Positions 36,619-46,069 of a DNA stretch of 64,000 bases are shown in pieces. Each line of letters begins with the position of its first letter. The first letter of the stretch is position 1. The stretch lies in the NCBI GenBank assembly GCA_024644405.1, contig JAHELC010000006.1, positions 62,001-126,000 on the forward strand. The letters run 5' to 3'. The notes beneath the pieces were generated by a model that worked only from the letters and a program-made list of their open reading frames with translations, did not search any database and was not told where the DNA came from. The translations under genes and the position numbers were made by a program. Source of the DNA: Nitrospinaceae bacterium. Lineage in GTDB: Bacteria > Nitrospinota > Nitrospinia > Nitrospinales > Nitrospinaceae.

Positions 36619-39546
36619 ATGAATCCTGTTCAAGCAAAGCCTGCCAAATCAACCAAGTCACCTAAATCAGCGAAACCGGGAAAACCCATGGGACAGCCTG
36701 CGAAACCTGTAGCCACGTCCCCTGCCGCTTCCAAGTCACAGGGCCGCCGTGCCTCGGATAAATTGAAGCCCGTTGTCAATCGGATATTGTCCGCGGAAAG
36801 TATTACCAAAACTCTTTTCGAGCTTACCGAAGAGTTACAAGAACTCTTTGATGCCGATAAAGTCACGGTCTATGCCATTGACCGTCCGAAACGGCAGTTG
36901 TTCTCGCGTAATTTTGCATCCTCTGAAAGTCAGGAGATACGAGTCGATATTTCTCCAAAAAGTTTGGCGGGCTTTGTTGCTGCTTCGGGGCGTACACTCA
37001 ACATTCACGATGCCTACGATAAAGAAGAGCTTGGTAAAATTCATCCGGAATTGAATCTGGACACCAAATGGGATGAAAAACTGGGTTATAGAACCAAGTC
37101 CTGCCTGATCGTTGCCCTGCCTCACAACAAAAAATTGATGGGCGTCCTTCAAGTCATCAATAAAAAATCGGACCCAAACTTTACCGATGAGGATGTCCGG
37201 CTGGCAAAAGAACTGGCCGGTACCCTGGGACATTCCATCGTCAAAATGCAGTCTGAAATTATCGAGGAGAAAATTCAGGCAACCTCGCACGCTATTCATA
37301 CCGCATCCAGTTTGCAGGAAATCTTGGTCGAGTTGCGAATGCCCATACTGCAATTATTCGAATGCAAAATGGTCACCATCTACGCTGTCGACAAGGCAAA
37401 GAATGAGATCTACTCCCAAGTCCGGCCGGGAGACACATTGGAGGAAATCCGTCTTCCCATTTCCCCCGAAAGCATTGCCGGTTGTGTGGCTTTGGAGAAA
37501 AGGCCGATTAACATCAAAAACGTCAATGACCAGGTGGAATTGGTCAAATATCATCCGGAACTGGCGTTTGACAAATCATGGGATTCGCTGTCGGGAGAAC
37601 AAGCGAAAAGCATGTTGGTTTGCCCTTTGATCCATGAGGGAGAACTGATGGGTATCCTCCAACTGGTCAACAAACAAAATGAGGAACCTTTCAATGTCAA
37701 TGATGAAAAATGCATTTTAGCCATAGGGCAGTCCCTGTCTTTGGCGCTTTACAATCAACAACGGCAAACTAAGACCAAGCCGACCAAGTTCAGCTACCTG
37801 ATCAACAATGGGCTATTAAGCCAGGAAGAGTTGACCAAAGCGATTACCCAGGCCCGCACCAATGGGATCGATATCGAAGCGATTCTATTAGACGAGTTCA
37901 AGATCAAGCGGAAAGATTACGGCAAATCACTGGAGGAATTTTACAAGGTTCCCTACGTGGGTTACTCCGATGAGGTTGTCCTGCCGCAATCCCTTTTTAC
38001 TGGCCTCAACACCAACTTTCTGGCAAAAAATAATTGGCTGCCGATTGAAAAGAGCGAGAACAAGGTCACTATCCTGATCGACAATCCCGCCAACCAGGAC
38101 AAGATCCAGAATATCAAATTGATCTTTTCCAAAAAGGCTCTCGAATTCAAAGTCGGCCTTAAAGCGGACATACATGATTTCCTGAAAGTCACCCCGGATG
38201 GTTCCGGCATAGACGATGATATCGATGATCCTGTCGAGACCGAAGAAGTTTCGAGCCTGTTGGATGCCCTGCAAAATGAATCGGAGGATGCGGCAACTGT
38301 CGAATCTGCTGAAGATGATGATGCCAACGCGATCAGCGAAACGGACAGCACCATCGTCAAACTGGTCAACAAAATCCTGATTGACGCTTACGATATGGGG
38401 GTTTCCGATATTCATATTGAACCGGGCGTGGGCAAGAAACTCATGAGAGTCCGCTACAGGAAGGACGGAACCTGCCGGGTTTATCAGGAAATCCCTCCGA
38501 TGTACAAGCAGGCTTTCATTTCCCGCATCAAGATCATGTCACGGCTGGATATCGCAGAACGACGCCTGCCCCAGGACGGCAAAATCAAAATGAGATACGG
38601 TAAAAAAGAGATCGAATACCGTGTCGCGACCTGCCCGACCGTGGGCGGCAATGAGGATGCTGTCTTGCGTATTCTGGCCGCCAGCAAACCGATTCCCCTG
38701 GAAGGCATGAATTTTTCCCCGAGAAACCTGGAGATGATCCAGACTTATTCGGCAAAGCCGTACGGTTTGATTCTGGTGGTGGGTCCCACCGGTTCCGGTA
38801 AAACGACGACTCTTCACTCGACTTTGGGTTTTATCAACAAACCGGACAGGAAAATATGGACCGCCGAGGATCCGGTGGAAATCACTCAGGATGGCCTGCG
38901 TCAGGTCCAGATGCTTCCCAAGATCGGTTTGGATTTCGCCCGGGCCATGCGTTCGTTTTTGCGTGGCGACCCGGATGTCATCATGGTGGGTGAAATGCGT
39001 GACGTGGAAACCTGTTCGATCGGGCTGGAAGCGTCCTTGACCGGTCATCTGGTGTTCAGCACCCTGCATACAAACTCCGCGCCGGAAACCATTACCCGCC
39101 TTCTGGATATGGGGATGAATCCTCTGAACTTCGCCGACGCCCTGCTCCTCATCGTGGCTCAAAGGTTAGTGCGAACTCTGTGTAAGGACTGTAAAGAAGA
39201 TTACCACCCGACCCAGGAAGAATATGATCAATTGGTCCATGAATATGGTAACGAAGAAATCTTCAATAAAAATATTGGTGTCCCTTATTCTGACGAACTG
39301 CTACTTAAAAAACCCGTTGGATGCTCCAAATGCAACGACACCGGTTACACCGGGCGTACCGGTCTTCATGAAGTCCTGGAAGGAACCGATGAAATCAAAC
39401 GCATGGTGATGAAGCAAGCTCTGATGGAAGAGCTGAGGGAACAGGCTGTCAAAGATGGAATGACAACCTTGAAACAGGATGGTATCTGGAAAGTATTCAA
39501 AGGAGATTGTGATTTAAAACAAGTCATGTCGGTTTGTATTGTTTAA
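36619..39546 (+). CDS. GAF-GAF-MshEN-GspE/PilB-type secretion ATPase, copy 1
   Basis: 975 residues from the ATG at 36619 (an in-frame TTG two codons earlier is less likely). Domain order: Lys/Pro-rich leader (1-45), GAF 1 (about 48-205), GAF 2 (about 215-375), MshEN/T2SSE-N domain (about 390-520), acidic linker, then the hexameric GspE/PilB motor with DIHIEPG, Walker A GPTGSGKTTT from Gly722, LRGDPDVIMVGEMRD, HTNSAPETI, and the four-cysteine zinc site CKDC (Cys855) and CSKC (Cys902). It should power a type IV pilus or type II secretion-like machine, with GAF domains adding ligand control. No other pilus or secretion gene is adjacent. Confidence 0.9.
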   Translation: MNPVQAKPAKSTKSPKSAKPGKPMGQPAKPVATSPAASKSQGRRASDKLKPVVNRILSAESITKTLFELTEELQELFDADKVTVYAIDRPKRQLFSRNFASSESQEIRVDISPKSLAGFVAASGRTLNIHDAYDKEELGKIHPELNLDTKWDEKLGYRTKSCLIVALPHNKKLMGVLQVINKKSDPNFTDEDVRLAKELAGTLGHSIVKMQSEIIEEKIQATSHAIHTASSLQEILVELRMPILQLFECKMVTIYAVDKAKNEIYSQVRPGDTLEEIRLPISPESIAGCVALEKRPINIKNVNDQVELVKYHPELAFDKSWDSLSGEQAKSMLVCPLIHEGELMGILQLVNKQNEEPFNVNDEKCILAIGQSLSLALYNQQRQTKTKPTKFSYLINNGLLSQEELTKAITQARTNGIDIEAILLDEFKIKRKDYGKSLEEFYKVPYVGYSDEVVLPQSLFTGLNTNFLAKNNWLPIEKSENKVTILIDNPANQDKIQNIKLIFSKKALEFKVGLKADIHDFLKVTPDGSGIDDDIDDPVETEEVSSLLDALQNESEDAATVESAEDDDANAISETDSTIVKLVNKILIDAYDMGVSDIHIEPGVGKKLMRVRYRKDGTCRVYQEIPPMYKQAFISRIKIMSRLDIAERRLPQDGKIKMRYGKKEIEYRVATCPTVGGNEDAVLRILAASKPIPLEGMNFSPRNLEMIQTYSAKPYGLILVVGPTGSGKTTTLHSTLGFINKPDRKIWTAEDPVEITQDGLRQVQMLPKIGLDFARAMRSFLRGDPDVIMVGEMRDVETCSIGLEASLTGHLVFSTLHTNSAPETITRLLDMGMNPLNFADALLLIVAQRLVRTLCKDCKEDYHPTQEEYDQLVHEYGNEEIFNKNIGVPYSDELLLKKPVGCSKCNDTGYTGRTGLHEVLEGTDEIKRMVMKQALMEELREQAVKDGMTTLKQDGIWKVFKGDCDLKQVMSVCIV
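39004..39092. repeat. 89-bp identical segment shared by the two GAF-GspE genes, copy 1
   Basis: Identical by eye to 41956-42044 and embedded in a longer near-identical stretch, although the rest of the two genes is clearly diverged even at synonymous positions. It encodes the conserved motor core around GLEASLTGHLVF. Confidence 0.8.
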
Positions 39547-39666
39547 TTCATAAAACTTTTCAGGCAAGACATGCGACATGCCCTACAGAAGTTGATATGC
39601 TTTTAGCAATTTATTAACTCTAAATCACCTCTTCCATTATTGAAAGTATATGCGCAGGGATTTTTT

Positions 39667-42492
39667 ATGCCTATCATCTCGTCTTCAGATAATGAAACCG
39701 TCCAGTCCATTAATTCACGGATCGTTTCTTCATCCAATGCCTTATCCCTGCTACCCGGCATTGTCAATGATTTAAAAACTATTCTTTCCTGTGAAGCCAT
39801 CACCTTGTTCCTGGTAGACCGCGAACACAAGCAACTGGTTTCCCTGAATCATATTTCCAACAAAATATCCCAAATCCAGGTAGAGATGTCTCCAAAAACT
39901 CCTGTAGGTTATGTTACTTCCTACGGGAAAGCGCTTAATATCAGCGATAAAATCTCCAAAGCGGAACTGGCGATGTACAACCCCAGCATGACGGTTTCTT
40001 CCAGCCTGGATAAACACCTCAAACTGAAAACCAAATCGATGATGGTGATCCCGCTTCCATTTCAACAAAAACTGGTGGGCGCTGTGGAGATTATAAACAA
40101 GCAGGGGGATCAAAAATTCACGACCGCAGATTTCAAGATTTCCAAGGAACTGGCGCATCCGTTAGGATTACTTGTTTCCAAGATCAAAAATGAGAGTGTC
40201 ACAACCCCGGCGCTCACACCCGCAGATCCCCAGCAGAAATTATTCCAAATAATCAATGCCATTCACTCCGCAAAAAATGTGGATGAAATATTACTTGAAT
40301 TGAAGATCTCCATTCTGGAACTATTTAATGCCGCCCTCATCACTATCTATGCCATTGATACGAGCAAGAACGAGATCTATTCCAAACTGAAATCTGGTGA
40401 CGCCGTCAATGAAATTCGTGTACCCATTTCATCCGCCAGCGTTGCTGGATATGTCGCGATGTCCCAGCAAACGGTCATGATTGAAAATGTACACGACCCC
40501 AAACAATTAAAGCGGTACCACCCGGATTTATCTTTTGACAGTTCGTGGGACAGAAAATCCGGTTTCAAAACCAAGGGCATGCTGTCTTGTCCACTCATTC
40601 ATAAGGGCAGATTGATGGGCGTTATTCAGCTCGTCAACAAAAAGGGAAGCGGAAATTTTGATCCATCTGATCAGAAAAACGCCCAAATGATTTCCGAGAC
40701 ATTAGCGCTGGCCTTTTTCAATCAAACGAAATTTGTCCATCAAAAACCCACAAAATTTTCCTACCTCACGAACAATGGAATTATCACTGAACGGGAATTG
40801 ACCGAAGCCATCGGCAAGGCACGCAGGAACCAGATTGATATCGAAACGATTCTATTGCATGAATTGAAAGTAACGCGAAAAGATTTAGGCAAATCACTGG
40901 AGCAGTTTTACAAGGTTCCTTATCTTGGCTACGACAGTTCCATAATATTGCCCCACTCGGTATTCGAAGGATTGAATCTGAGTTTCCTCACAAAAAACTT
41001 CTGGGTTCCCATTGAAAAAACCGGCAACAAAGTAATTGTCCTGATGGACAATCCTTTCAATAAAGATAAAATTCAAAACATTAAACTTATTTTCCCCAAG
41101 AAAAATGTCGAATTGAAAGTAGGGCTGAAAGCAGATATCCGGGATTTCTTGAACTCCACGATTGCAGAAAACGACGAGAGCTCAACATCCGCTGACGAAA
41201 TGTCCGACCTTTTGCATGCCCTGAGGTCAGAAAAAGAAGAAACCGTCACTGATACAGAACCTGAGGATAACGATCTCAATGCCATCAGCGAAGAGGACAG
41301 CACCATCGTCAAACTGGTGAACAAAGTACTGATCGATGCTTATGACCAGGGGGTCTCTGATATCCATATTGAGCCGGGAGTCGGCAGAGACAATATGGAG
41401 GTCCGGTACCGCATCGATGGGTCGTGCCGGGTCTTCCAGGAAATTCCGCCCATGTACAAGCAAGCGGTCATCTCCCGGTTGAAGATCATGGCCCGGTTGG
41501 ATATTGCCGAAAGGCGCATGCCGCAGGACGGTAAAATCAAAATGAAGTATGGCAAGAAAGAAATCGAATTCCGTCTGGCCACTTGTCCGACCGTAGGCGG
41601 CAACGAAGATGCCGTATTGCGTATTCTGGCCGCCAGCAAACCCATCCCTCTGGACAACATGAATTTTACCAAGCGGAACCTTCAACTGACCAAGAAAATG
41701 GCTTCCAAACCTTATGGGCTGATTTTAGCGGTCGGCCCGACCGGTTCCGGTAAAACGACAACCCTGCATTCGGCTCTGGGTCACATCAATACCAAGGATA
41801 AAAAAATATGGACTGCAGAGGACCCGGTGGAAATCACCCAGAAAGGCCTGCGCCAGGTCCAGATGCTTCCCAAGATCGGATTGGATTTCGCCCGGGCCAT
41901 GCGCTCGTTTCTGCGTGGCGACCCGGACGTCATCATGGTGGGTGAAATGCGTGATGTGGAAACCTGTTCGATCGGGCTGGAAGCGTCCTTGACCGGTCAT
42001 CTGGTGTTCAGCACCCTGCATACAAACTCCGCGCCGGAAACCATCACGCGTCTCATCGATATGGGCATGAACCCACTCAATTTTGCAGATGCGTTACTGC
42101 TGATTATTGCCCAAAGACTGGTCCGTACCCTGTGCAAGGATTGCAAGGAGGATTACCATCCCTCTAAAAAGGAATTTGAAATACTGGTTCGGGAATACGG
42201 AGTCGAAGAATTCAAAAAACTGGGTATCCAGTACACCAATGACCTTCGGTTGAAAAAACCCGTCGGATGCTCCAGGTGCAGCGACACAGGTTATGCAGGC
42301 CGGACCGGCTTGCACGAAGTTCTGGAAGGCACGGATGAAATGAAGCGGATGATCATGAGTCAATCGTTGATCGAAGAATTGAGAGCTCAGGCCATCAAGG
42401 ACGGAATGACCACTTTGAAACAGGATGGGATACTCAAGGTATTCAAGGGCGATTGTGACCTTAAGCAGGTTTTGGCCGTCTGTATTGTTTAA
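39667..42492 (+). CDS. GAF-GAF-MshEN-GspE/PilB-type secretion ATPase, copy 2
   Basis: 941 residues from the ATG at 39667 with AGGGA seven bases upstream; an earlier TTG at 39640 is unlikely. It has the same architecture as the preceding gene: two GAF domains (about 15-170 and 185-345), MshEN domain (about 360-490), acidic linker, and the GspE motor with GPTGSGKTTT, LRGDPDVIMVGEMRD and CKDC/CSRC zinc cysteines. It lacks the Lys/Pro-rich N-terminal leader of copy 1. The motor halves are highly similar and the sensory halves much less so, suggesting duplicated motors tuned to different signals. Its last 32 bases overlap the convergent trmFO gene. Confidence 0.9.
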   Translation: MPIISSSDNETVQSINSRIVSSSNALSLLPGIVNDLKTILSCEAITLFLVDREHKQLVSLNHISNKISQIQVEMSPKTPVGYVTSYGKALNISDKISKAELAMYNPSMTVSSSLDKHLKLKTKSMMVIPLPFQQKLVGAVEIINKQGDQKFTTADFKISKELAHPLGLLVSKIKNESVTTPALTPADPQQKLFQIINAIHSAKNVDEILLELKISILELFNAALITIYAIDTSKNEIYSKLKSGDAVNEIRVPISSASVAGYVAMSQQTVMIENVHDPKQLKRYHPDLSFDSSWDRKSGFKTKGMLSCPLIHKGRLMGVIQLVNKKGSGNFDPSDQKNAQMISETLALAFFNQTKFVHQKPTKFSYLTNNGIITERELTEAIGKARRNQIDIETILLHELKVTRKDLGKSLEQFYKVPYLGYDSSIILPHSVFEGLNLSFLTKNFWVPIEKTGNKVIVLMDNPFNKDKIQNIKLIFPKKNVELKVGLKADIRDFLNSTIAENDESSTSADEMSDLLHALRSEKEETVTDTEPEDNDLNAISEEDSTIVKLVNKVLIDAYDQGVSDIHIEPGVGRDNMEVRYRIDGSCRVFQEIPPMYKQAVISRLKIMARLDIAERRMPQDGKIKMKYGKKEIEFRLATCPTVGGNEDAVLRILAASKPIPLDNMNFTKRNLQLTKKMASKPYGLILAVGPTGSGKTTTLHSALGHINTKDKKIWTAEDPVEITQKGLRQVQMLPKIGLDFARAMRSFLRGDPDVIMVGEMRDVETCSIGLEASLTGHLVFSTLHTNSAPETITRLIDMGMNPLNFADALLLIIAQRLVRTLCKDCKEDYHPSKKEFEILVREYGVEEFKKLGIQYTNDLRLKKPVGCSRCSDTGYAGRTGLHEVLEGTDEMKRMIMSQSLIEELRAQAIKDGMTTLKQDGILKVFKGDCDLKQVLAVCIV
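41956..42044. repeat. 89-bp identical segment shared by the two GAF-GspE genes, copy 2
   Basis: Partner of 39004-39092, same orientation, about 2.95 kb apart. Confidence 0.8.
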
Positions 42493-43807
42493 CTCCCTCC
42501 AAACTCCCCAGCCACCTCTCCTGCATCGCCAATGCCCTGTCGATAATATGCTGATTTCTTTTCTTCTTGTCGCGAATCCGCATCTCGGGTCCCAGAAACA
42601 ATCCGAAATTGATATTCATGGGTTGATAATTCCCCTCTTTAGCTGTCACATATTGCAGTAAGGCTCCGATGGCGGTCTCTGCAGGCGGCGGTGAAAACGC
42701 GGTCTTTTTTAACCGGCTCATGGCGCTCAAGCTGGCGACCAGACCCATGGCCGATGACTCGACATACCCTTCCACCCCAACGACCTGCCCTGCAAAAAAG
42801 ATGTTCGGATGGCTCTTCAGACTCAAGTCCCCGGATAATAATTGCGGCGCATTGATAAACGTATTCCGGTGAATGGCCCCCAATCGAAAAAACTCAGCAT
42901 TCTCCAGGCCGGGAATCATTTTGAAAATTCTTCTCTGCTCCGGATAAGTGAGTTTGGTTTGAAACCCAACCAGGTTATAAGCCGTGCCCTCTTTGTTTTC
43001 CTTCCTGAGTTGAACCACTGCATGAAACCGTTCGTGGGTGTCAGGATGGTTCAATCCAACCGGTTTGAGCGGCCCGAATGCCAAAGTCTGAGGCCCACGA
43101 TCCGCCAGCACTTCGATGGGCATGCATCCTTCAAAATAGACCGGTTTCTCAAACTCCTTCAAGGAAACTTTCTCGGCTTTTAACAGCTCATCGACAAAGT
43201 GTTCATATTGTTCCCGGCTCATGCCGCAATTGAGATAATCCGCGTCCCCTTTGCCATATCGGGATGCAAAATATGTTTTGTTGGTATCGATCGATTGAGC
43301 ATCAATGATGGGTGACAGCGCATCGTAAAAATACAAATAGTCCTGCCCCAGCAATTGCGTCAGTTTTTCGGAAAAAGCCGGCGACGTTAACGGCCCGGTT
43401 GCAATAATCACCGGTCCTTCCATGGGGATTTCCGCGACTTCTTCATGGATCAGGGTAATGTTGGGATGCTGTTCCAGGGACCGGGTGATCTCTTCAGAGA
43501 ACAGGTCCCGGTCCACCGCCAGAGCTTTGCCGGCGGGCACGCGGTTTTTATCCGCGGACCGGATCACCAGCGAGTCCAGATTCCTCAGTTCCTGTTTCAA
43601 CAAAAAGGGAGCGGACGAATCCTGATTGGAACCCATGGAATTACTGCACACCAATTCGGCGCAATTCCCGGTCTTGTGAACCGGGGTCGGGCGCTGCGGC
43701 CGCATTTCGTATAGAACCACGGGTACGCCCGCTTCAGCGGCCTGCCAGGCGGCTTCGGAACCCGCCAGGCCTGCACCGATAATCGTCAGGTGTGGACTCA
43801 TCTTCAA
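42461..43807 (-). CDS. trmFO: Methylenetetrahydrofolate--tRNA-(uracil-5-)-methyltransferase
   Basis: 448 residues. It methylates U54 of tRNA using methylenetetrahydrofolate and FADH2. The N-terminal FAD motif is IGAGLAGSEAAWQAA; ELVCSNSMGSNQ, YFASRYGKGDADYLNCGM, FEGCMPIEVLADRGPQTLAFGP and GVEGYVESSAMGLVAS are family signatures, with conserved catalytic cysteines in the NCGM and EGCMP segments. It is last in dprA-topA-trmFO, 15 bases after topA. The 3' end overlaps the convergent GspE gene by 32 bases. Confidence 0.96.
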   Translation of the reverse strand: MKMSPHLTIIGAGLAGSEAAWQAAEAGVPVVLYEMRPQRPTPVHKTGNCAELVCSNSMGSNQDSSAPFLLKQELRNLDSLVIRSADKNRVPAGKALAVDRDLFSEEITRSLEQHPNITLIHEEVAEIPMEGPVIIATGPLTSPAFSEKLTQLLGQDYLYFYDALSPIIDAQSIDTNKTYFASRYGKGDADYLNCGMSREQYEHFVDELLKAEKVSLKEFEKPVYFEGCMPIEVLADRGPQTLAFGPLKPVGLNHPDTHERFHAVVQLRKENKEGTAYNLVGFQTKLTYPEQRRIFKMIPGLENAEFFRLGAIHRNTFINAPQLLSGDLSLKSHPNIFFAGQVVGVEGYVESSAMGLVASLSAMSRLKKTAFSPPPAETAIGALLQYVTAKEGNYQPMNINFGLFLGPEMRIRDKKKRNQHIIDRALAMQERWLGSLEGVKQYRRPKPA

Positions 43808-43822
43808 ATAAGAGTGTTGGAG

Positions 43823-46063
43823 TTATGCGGCTTCAGTGGATTTTTTGAAGTTGCACTTGGGACAAAGGAGACTCTCCCCTTCGTTCTTCTTCCACTTTTG
43901 AACCATGTAGGGATTGTTGCATTCCGGGCAGGATTCTGCAACCGGTTTGTCCCAGGAAGTGAAGGTGCAGTTTGGATATTCACTGCACCCGTAAAAAGTA
44001 CGTCCTTTTTTGGAACGCCGTGCCGAGATGTAGCCTTTGCAGTCGGGCTCCGGACAGGAAACGCCCGTGCTGATAGGTTTGGTGAACTTGCAGTCCGGGT
44101 AAGCGGAACAGGCCATGAATTTGCCGAAACGTCCGACTTTGATGACCAGGGGCGAGTCGCACTTGTCACAATTGCCTACCGCTTTCACCGCATCGGGGCC
44201 TTCGTCCTTGCCGCCTACTTCCTTGGTATTTTTGCATTCCGGGTAGTTGGAACAGGCCATGAACTTGCCGAAGCGGCCCCACTTGATGATCATCGGCTGG
44301 TCGCACTTATCGCACACTTCGTCGGTTTCCTCCACCTGGCTCTTGATATCTCTCATCTTTTTCTCAGCCTCCACCAGGTCTTTTTCGAACGGTTTGTAGA
44401 AAGCCTTGAGAGTATCCACCCATTCCATTTTGCCCTCTTCAATCTGATCGAGCTGGTCTTCCATGTGCGCGGTAAATTCTTCCGTCATAATGTCCGGGAA
44501 ATTTTCCATCAGCAAGTCGGAAACCAGTCCGCCCAGTTCCGTGGGAGCCAGACGTCTCTCTTCAGCTTTAACGTAATCCCGGTCCTTGATCACACTGATT
44601 ATGGATGCGTAGGTACTGGGACGCCCGACGCCCTTTTCCTCCAGCGCCTTCACCAGAAGCGCTTCGGTATATCTTGGAGGCGGTTGGGTAAAATGCTGTT
44701 CAGGGAGGATCTTCAACAACTTCAGTTGTTCACCCTTCGGTAAGTCTGGAAGGATTTTATCCGAAGGGGCGCCGGTACCGCTGTCGTCATCCGTTGCTTC
44801 AACATATACTTTCAAACATCCCATGAACTTGATCACCGAACCGTTGGCCCGGAAGGTGTAGTTTCCGGAACGTATATCAAACTGCGTCGTATCGAGAACC
44901 GCCGGAACCATCTGGGACGAGACCGCCCGCAGCCAGATCAGTTCATAGAGCCGGTATAAATCTTTTTCCAGGAGATCCTTGAGGGATTTCGGCTCGATGC
45001 TGAAATCGGTCGGTCGAATGGCCTCGTGGGCTTCCTGAGCTGATTTCTTGACTTTATAGGTATTGGGCTTGGCGGGAACGTACTCCTTGCCGAATTTATC
45101 GGTAATGACCTGCCGTAGATTGACGATTGCCTCATCCGCCATGCGGGTGGAATCGGTACGCATATAGGTGATCAAACCCACCGTGCCTTTTCCTTCCAGG
45201 GCAATGCCTTCATACAACCGCTGAGCCAGCATCATGGTTTTTTTCGGGGAAAAATTGAGCTTACGCGAGGCCTCCTGTTGCAGTGTGCTGGTGATGAACG
45301 GTGCCACCGGATTGCGCTTGCGCTCCTTTTTGGTCACTTGCTCCAGAACCCATTCACCCTTTTCAGTCGCTTTAACGATTTCCTGAGCCTGATCTTCCTT
45401 GCCGACTTCCGCTTTGTCCTTGCCAATCTTAAACAACTTGGCCTGGAATTCCGGATCCTTGCTCCCTTTCAGGTCGGCGGTGATCGACCAATATTCTTCC
45501 TGCTTAAAATTTTTAATCTCTTTTTCGCGGTCGCAGACCATTTTCAAGGCGACGGATTGCACCCGACCGGCGCTGAGGCCGCGATGCACCTTCTTCCATA
45601 AAATGGGGCTGATTTTGTAACCCACCAGCCGGTCCAGAATGCGGCGGGCCTGCTGGGCATTGACTTTGTTGGTATTCAATTCGGTGGGATTGTTGATGGC
45701 TTCGTTCACGGCTTTTTTGGTCAGCTCATTGAACATCACCCGGTAGACCTTGCCTTTGGTCAGCTTGGTCACTTCGTTGGCGATATGATAGGCGATCGCT
45801 TCTCCCTCCCGGTCGGGGTCGGGCGCCAGATAAATATTGTCGGCTTTTTTCGCGGCAGCTTTGAGTGCGGCCAGAATCTTACCCTTGCCACGGATGGTGA
45901 TGTAGTCCGGTTTGAAATCGTTTTCGACATCCACGCCCAGTTTTTTCTTGGGCAGGTCCTTGAGGTGCCCTACTGAGGCTTTAATCGTAAACCCCTTGCC
46001 AATGATTTTCTTCAGCGTCTCAATTTTTGTGGGGGACTCCACAATCAATAATGACTTACCCAT
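43823..46063 (-). CDS. topA: DNA topoisomerase I
   Basis: 746 residues, type IA topoisomerase that relaxes negative supercoils. The TOPRIM domain begins LLIVESPTKIETLKKIIG and carries DPDREGEAIAYHI. The active-site tyrosine is in GLITYMRTDSTRM. The C terminus has four zinc-ribbon units: CDKC/CSNYPEC, CDKC/CSAYPDC, CPEPDC/CSEYPNC and CPEC/CPKC. It is six bases after dprA. Confidence 0.97.
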   Translation of the reverse strand: MGKSLLIVESPTKIETLKKIIGKGFTIKASVGHLKDLPKKKLGVDVENDFKPDYITIRGKGKILAALKAAAKKADNIYLAPDPDREGEAIAYHIANEVTKLTKGKVYRVMFNELTKKAVNEAINNPTELNTNKVNAQQARRILDRLVGYKISPILWKKVHRGLSAGRVQSVALKMVCDREKEIKNFKQEEYWSITADLKGSKDPEFQAKLFKIGKDKAEVGKEDQAQEIVKATEKGEWVLEQVTKKERKRNPVAPFITSTLQQEASRKLNFSPKKTMMLAQRLYEGIALEGKGTVGLITYMRTDSTRMADEAIVNLRQVITDKFGKEYVPAKPNTYKVKKSAQEAHEAIRPTDFSIEPKSLKDLLEKDLYRLYELIWLRAVSSQMVPAVLDTTQFDIRSGNYTFRANGSVIKFMGCLKVYVEATDDDSGTGAPSDKILPDLPKGEQLKLLKILPEQHFTQPPPRYTEALLVKALEEKGVGRPSTYASIISVIKDRDYVKAEERRLAPTELGGLVSDLLMENFPDIMTEEFTAHMEDQLDQIEEGKMEWVDTLKAFYKPFEKDLVEAEKKMRDIKSQVEETDEVCDKCDQPMIIKWGRFGKFMACSNYPECKNTKEVGGKDEGPDAVKAVGNCDKCDSPLVIKVGRFGKFMACSAYPDCKFTKPISTGVSCPEPDCKGYISARRSKKGRTFYGCSEYPNCTFTSWDKPVAESCPECNNPYMVQKWKKNEGESLLCPKCNFKKSTEAA

Positions 46064-46069
46064 AAATCC

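Noticed and set aside
43790-44743. 317-codon ORF antisense to topA
   Set aside because: Phe/His-rich shadow of the topA zinc-ribbon region; no recognisable domain.
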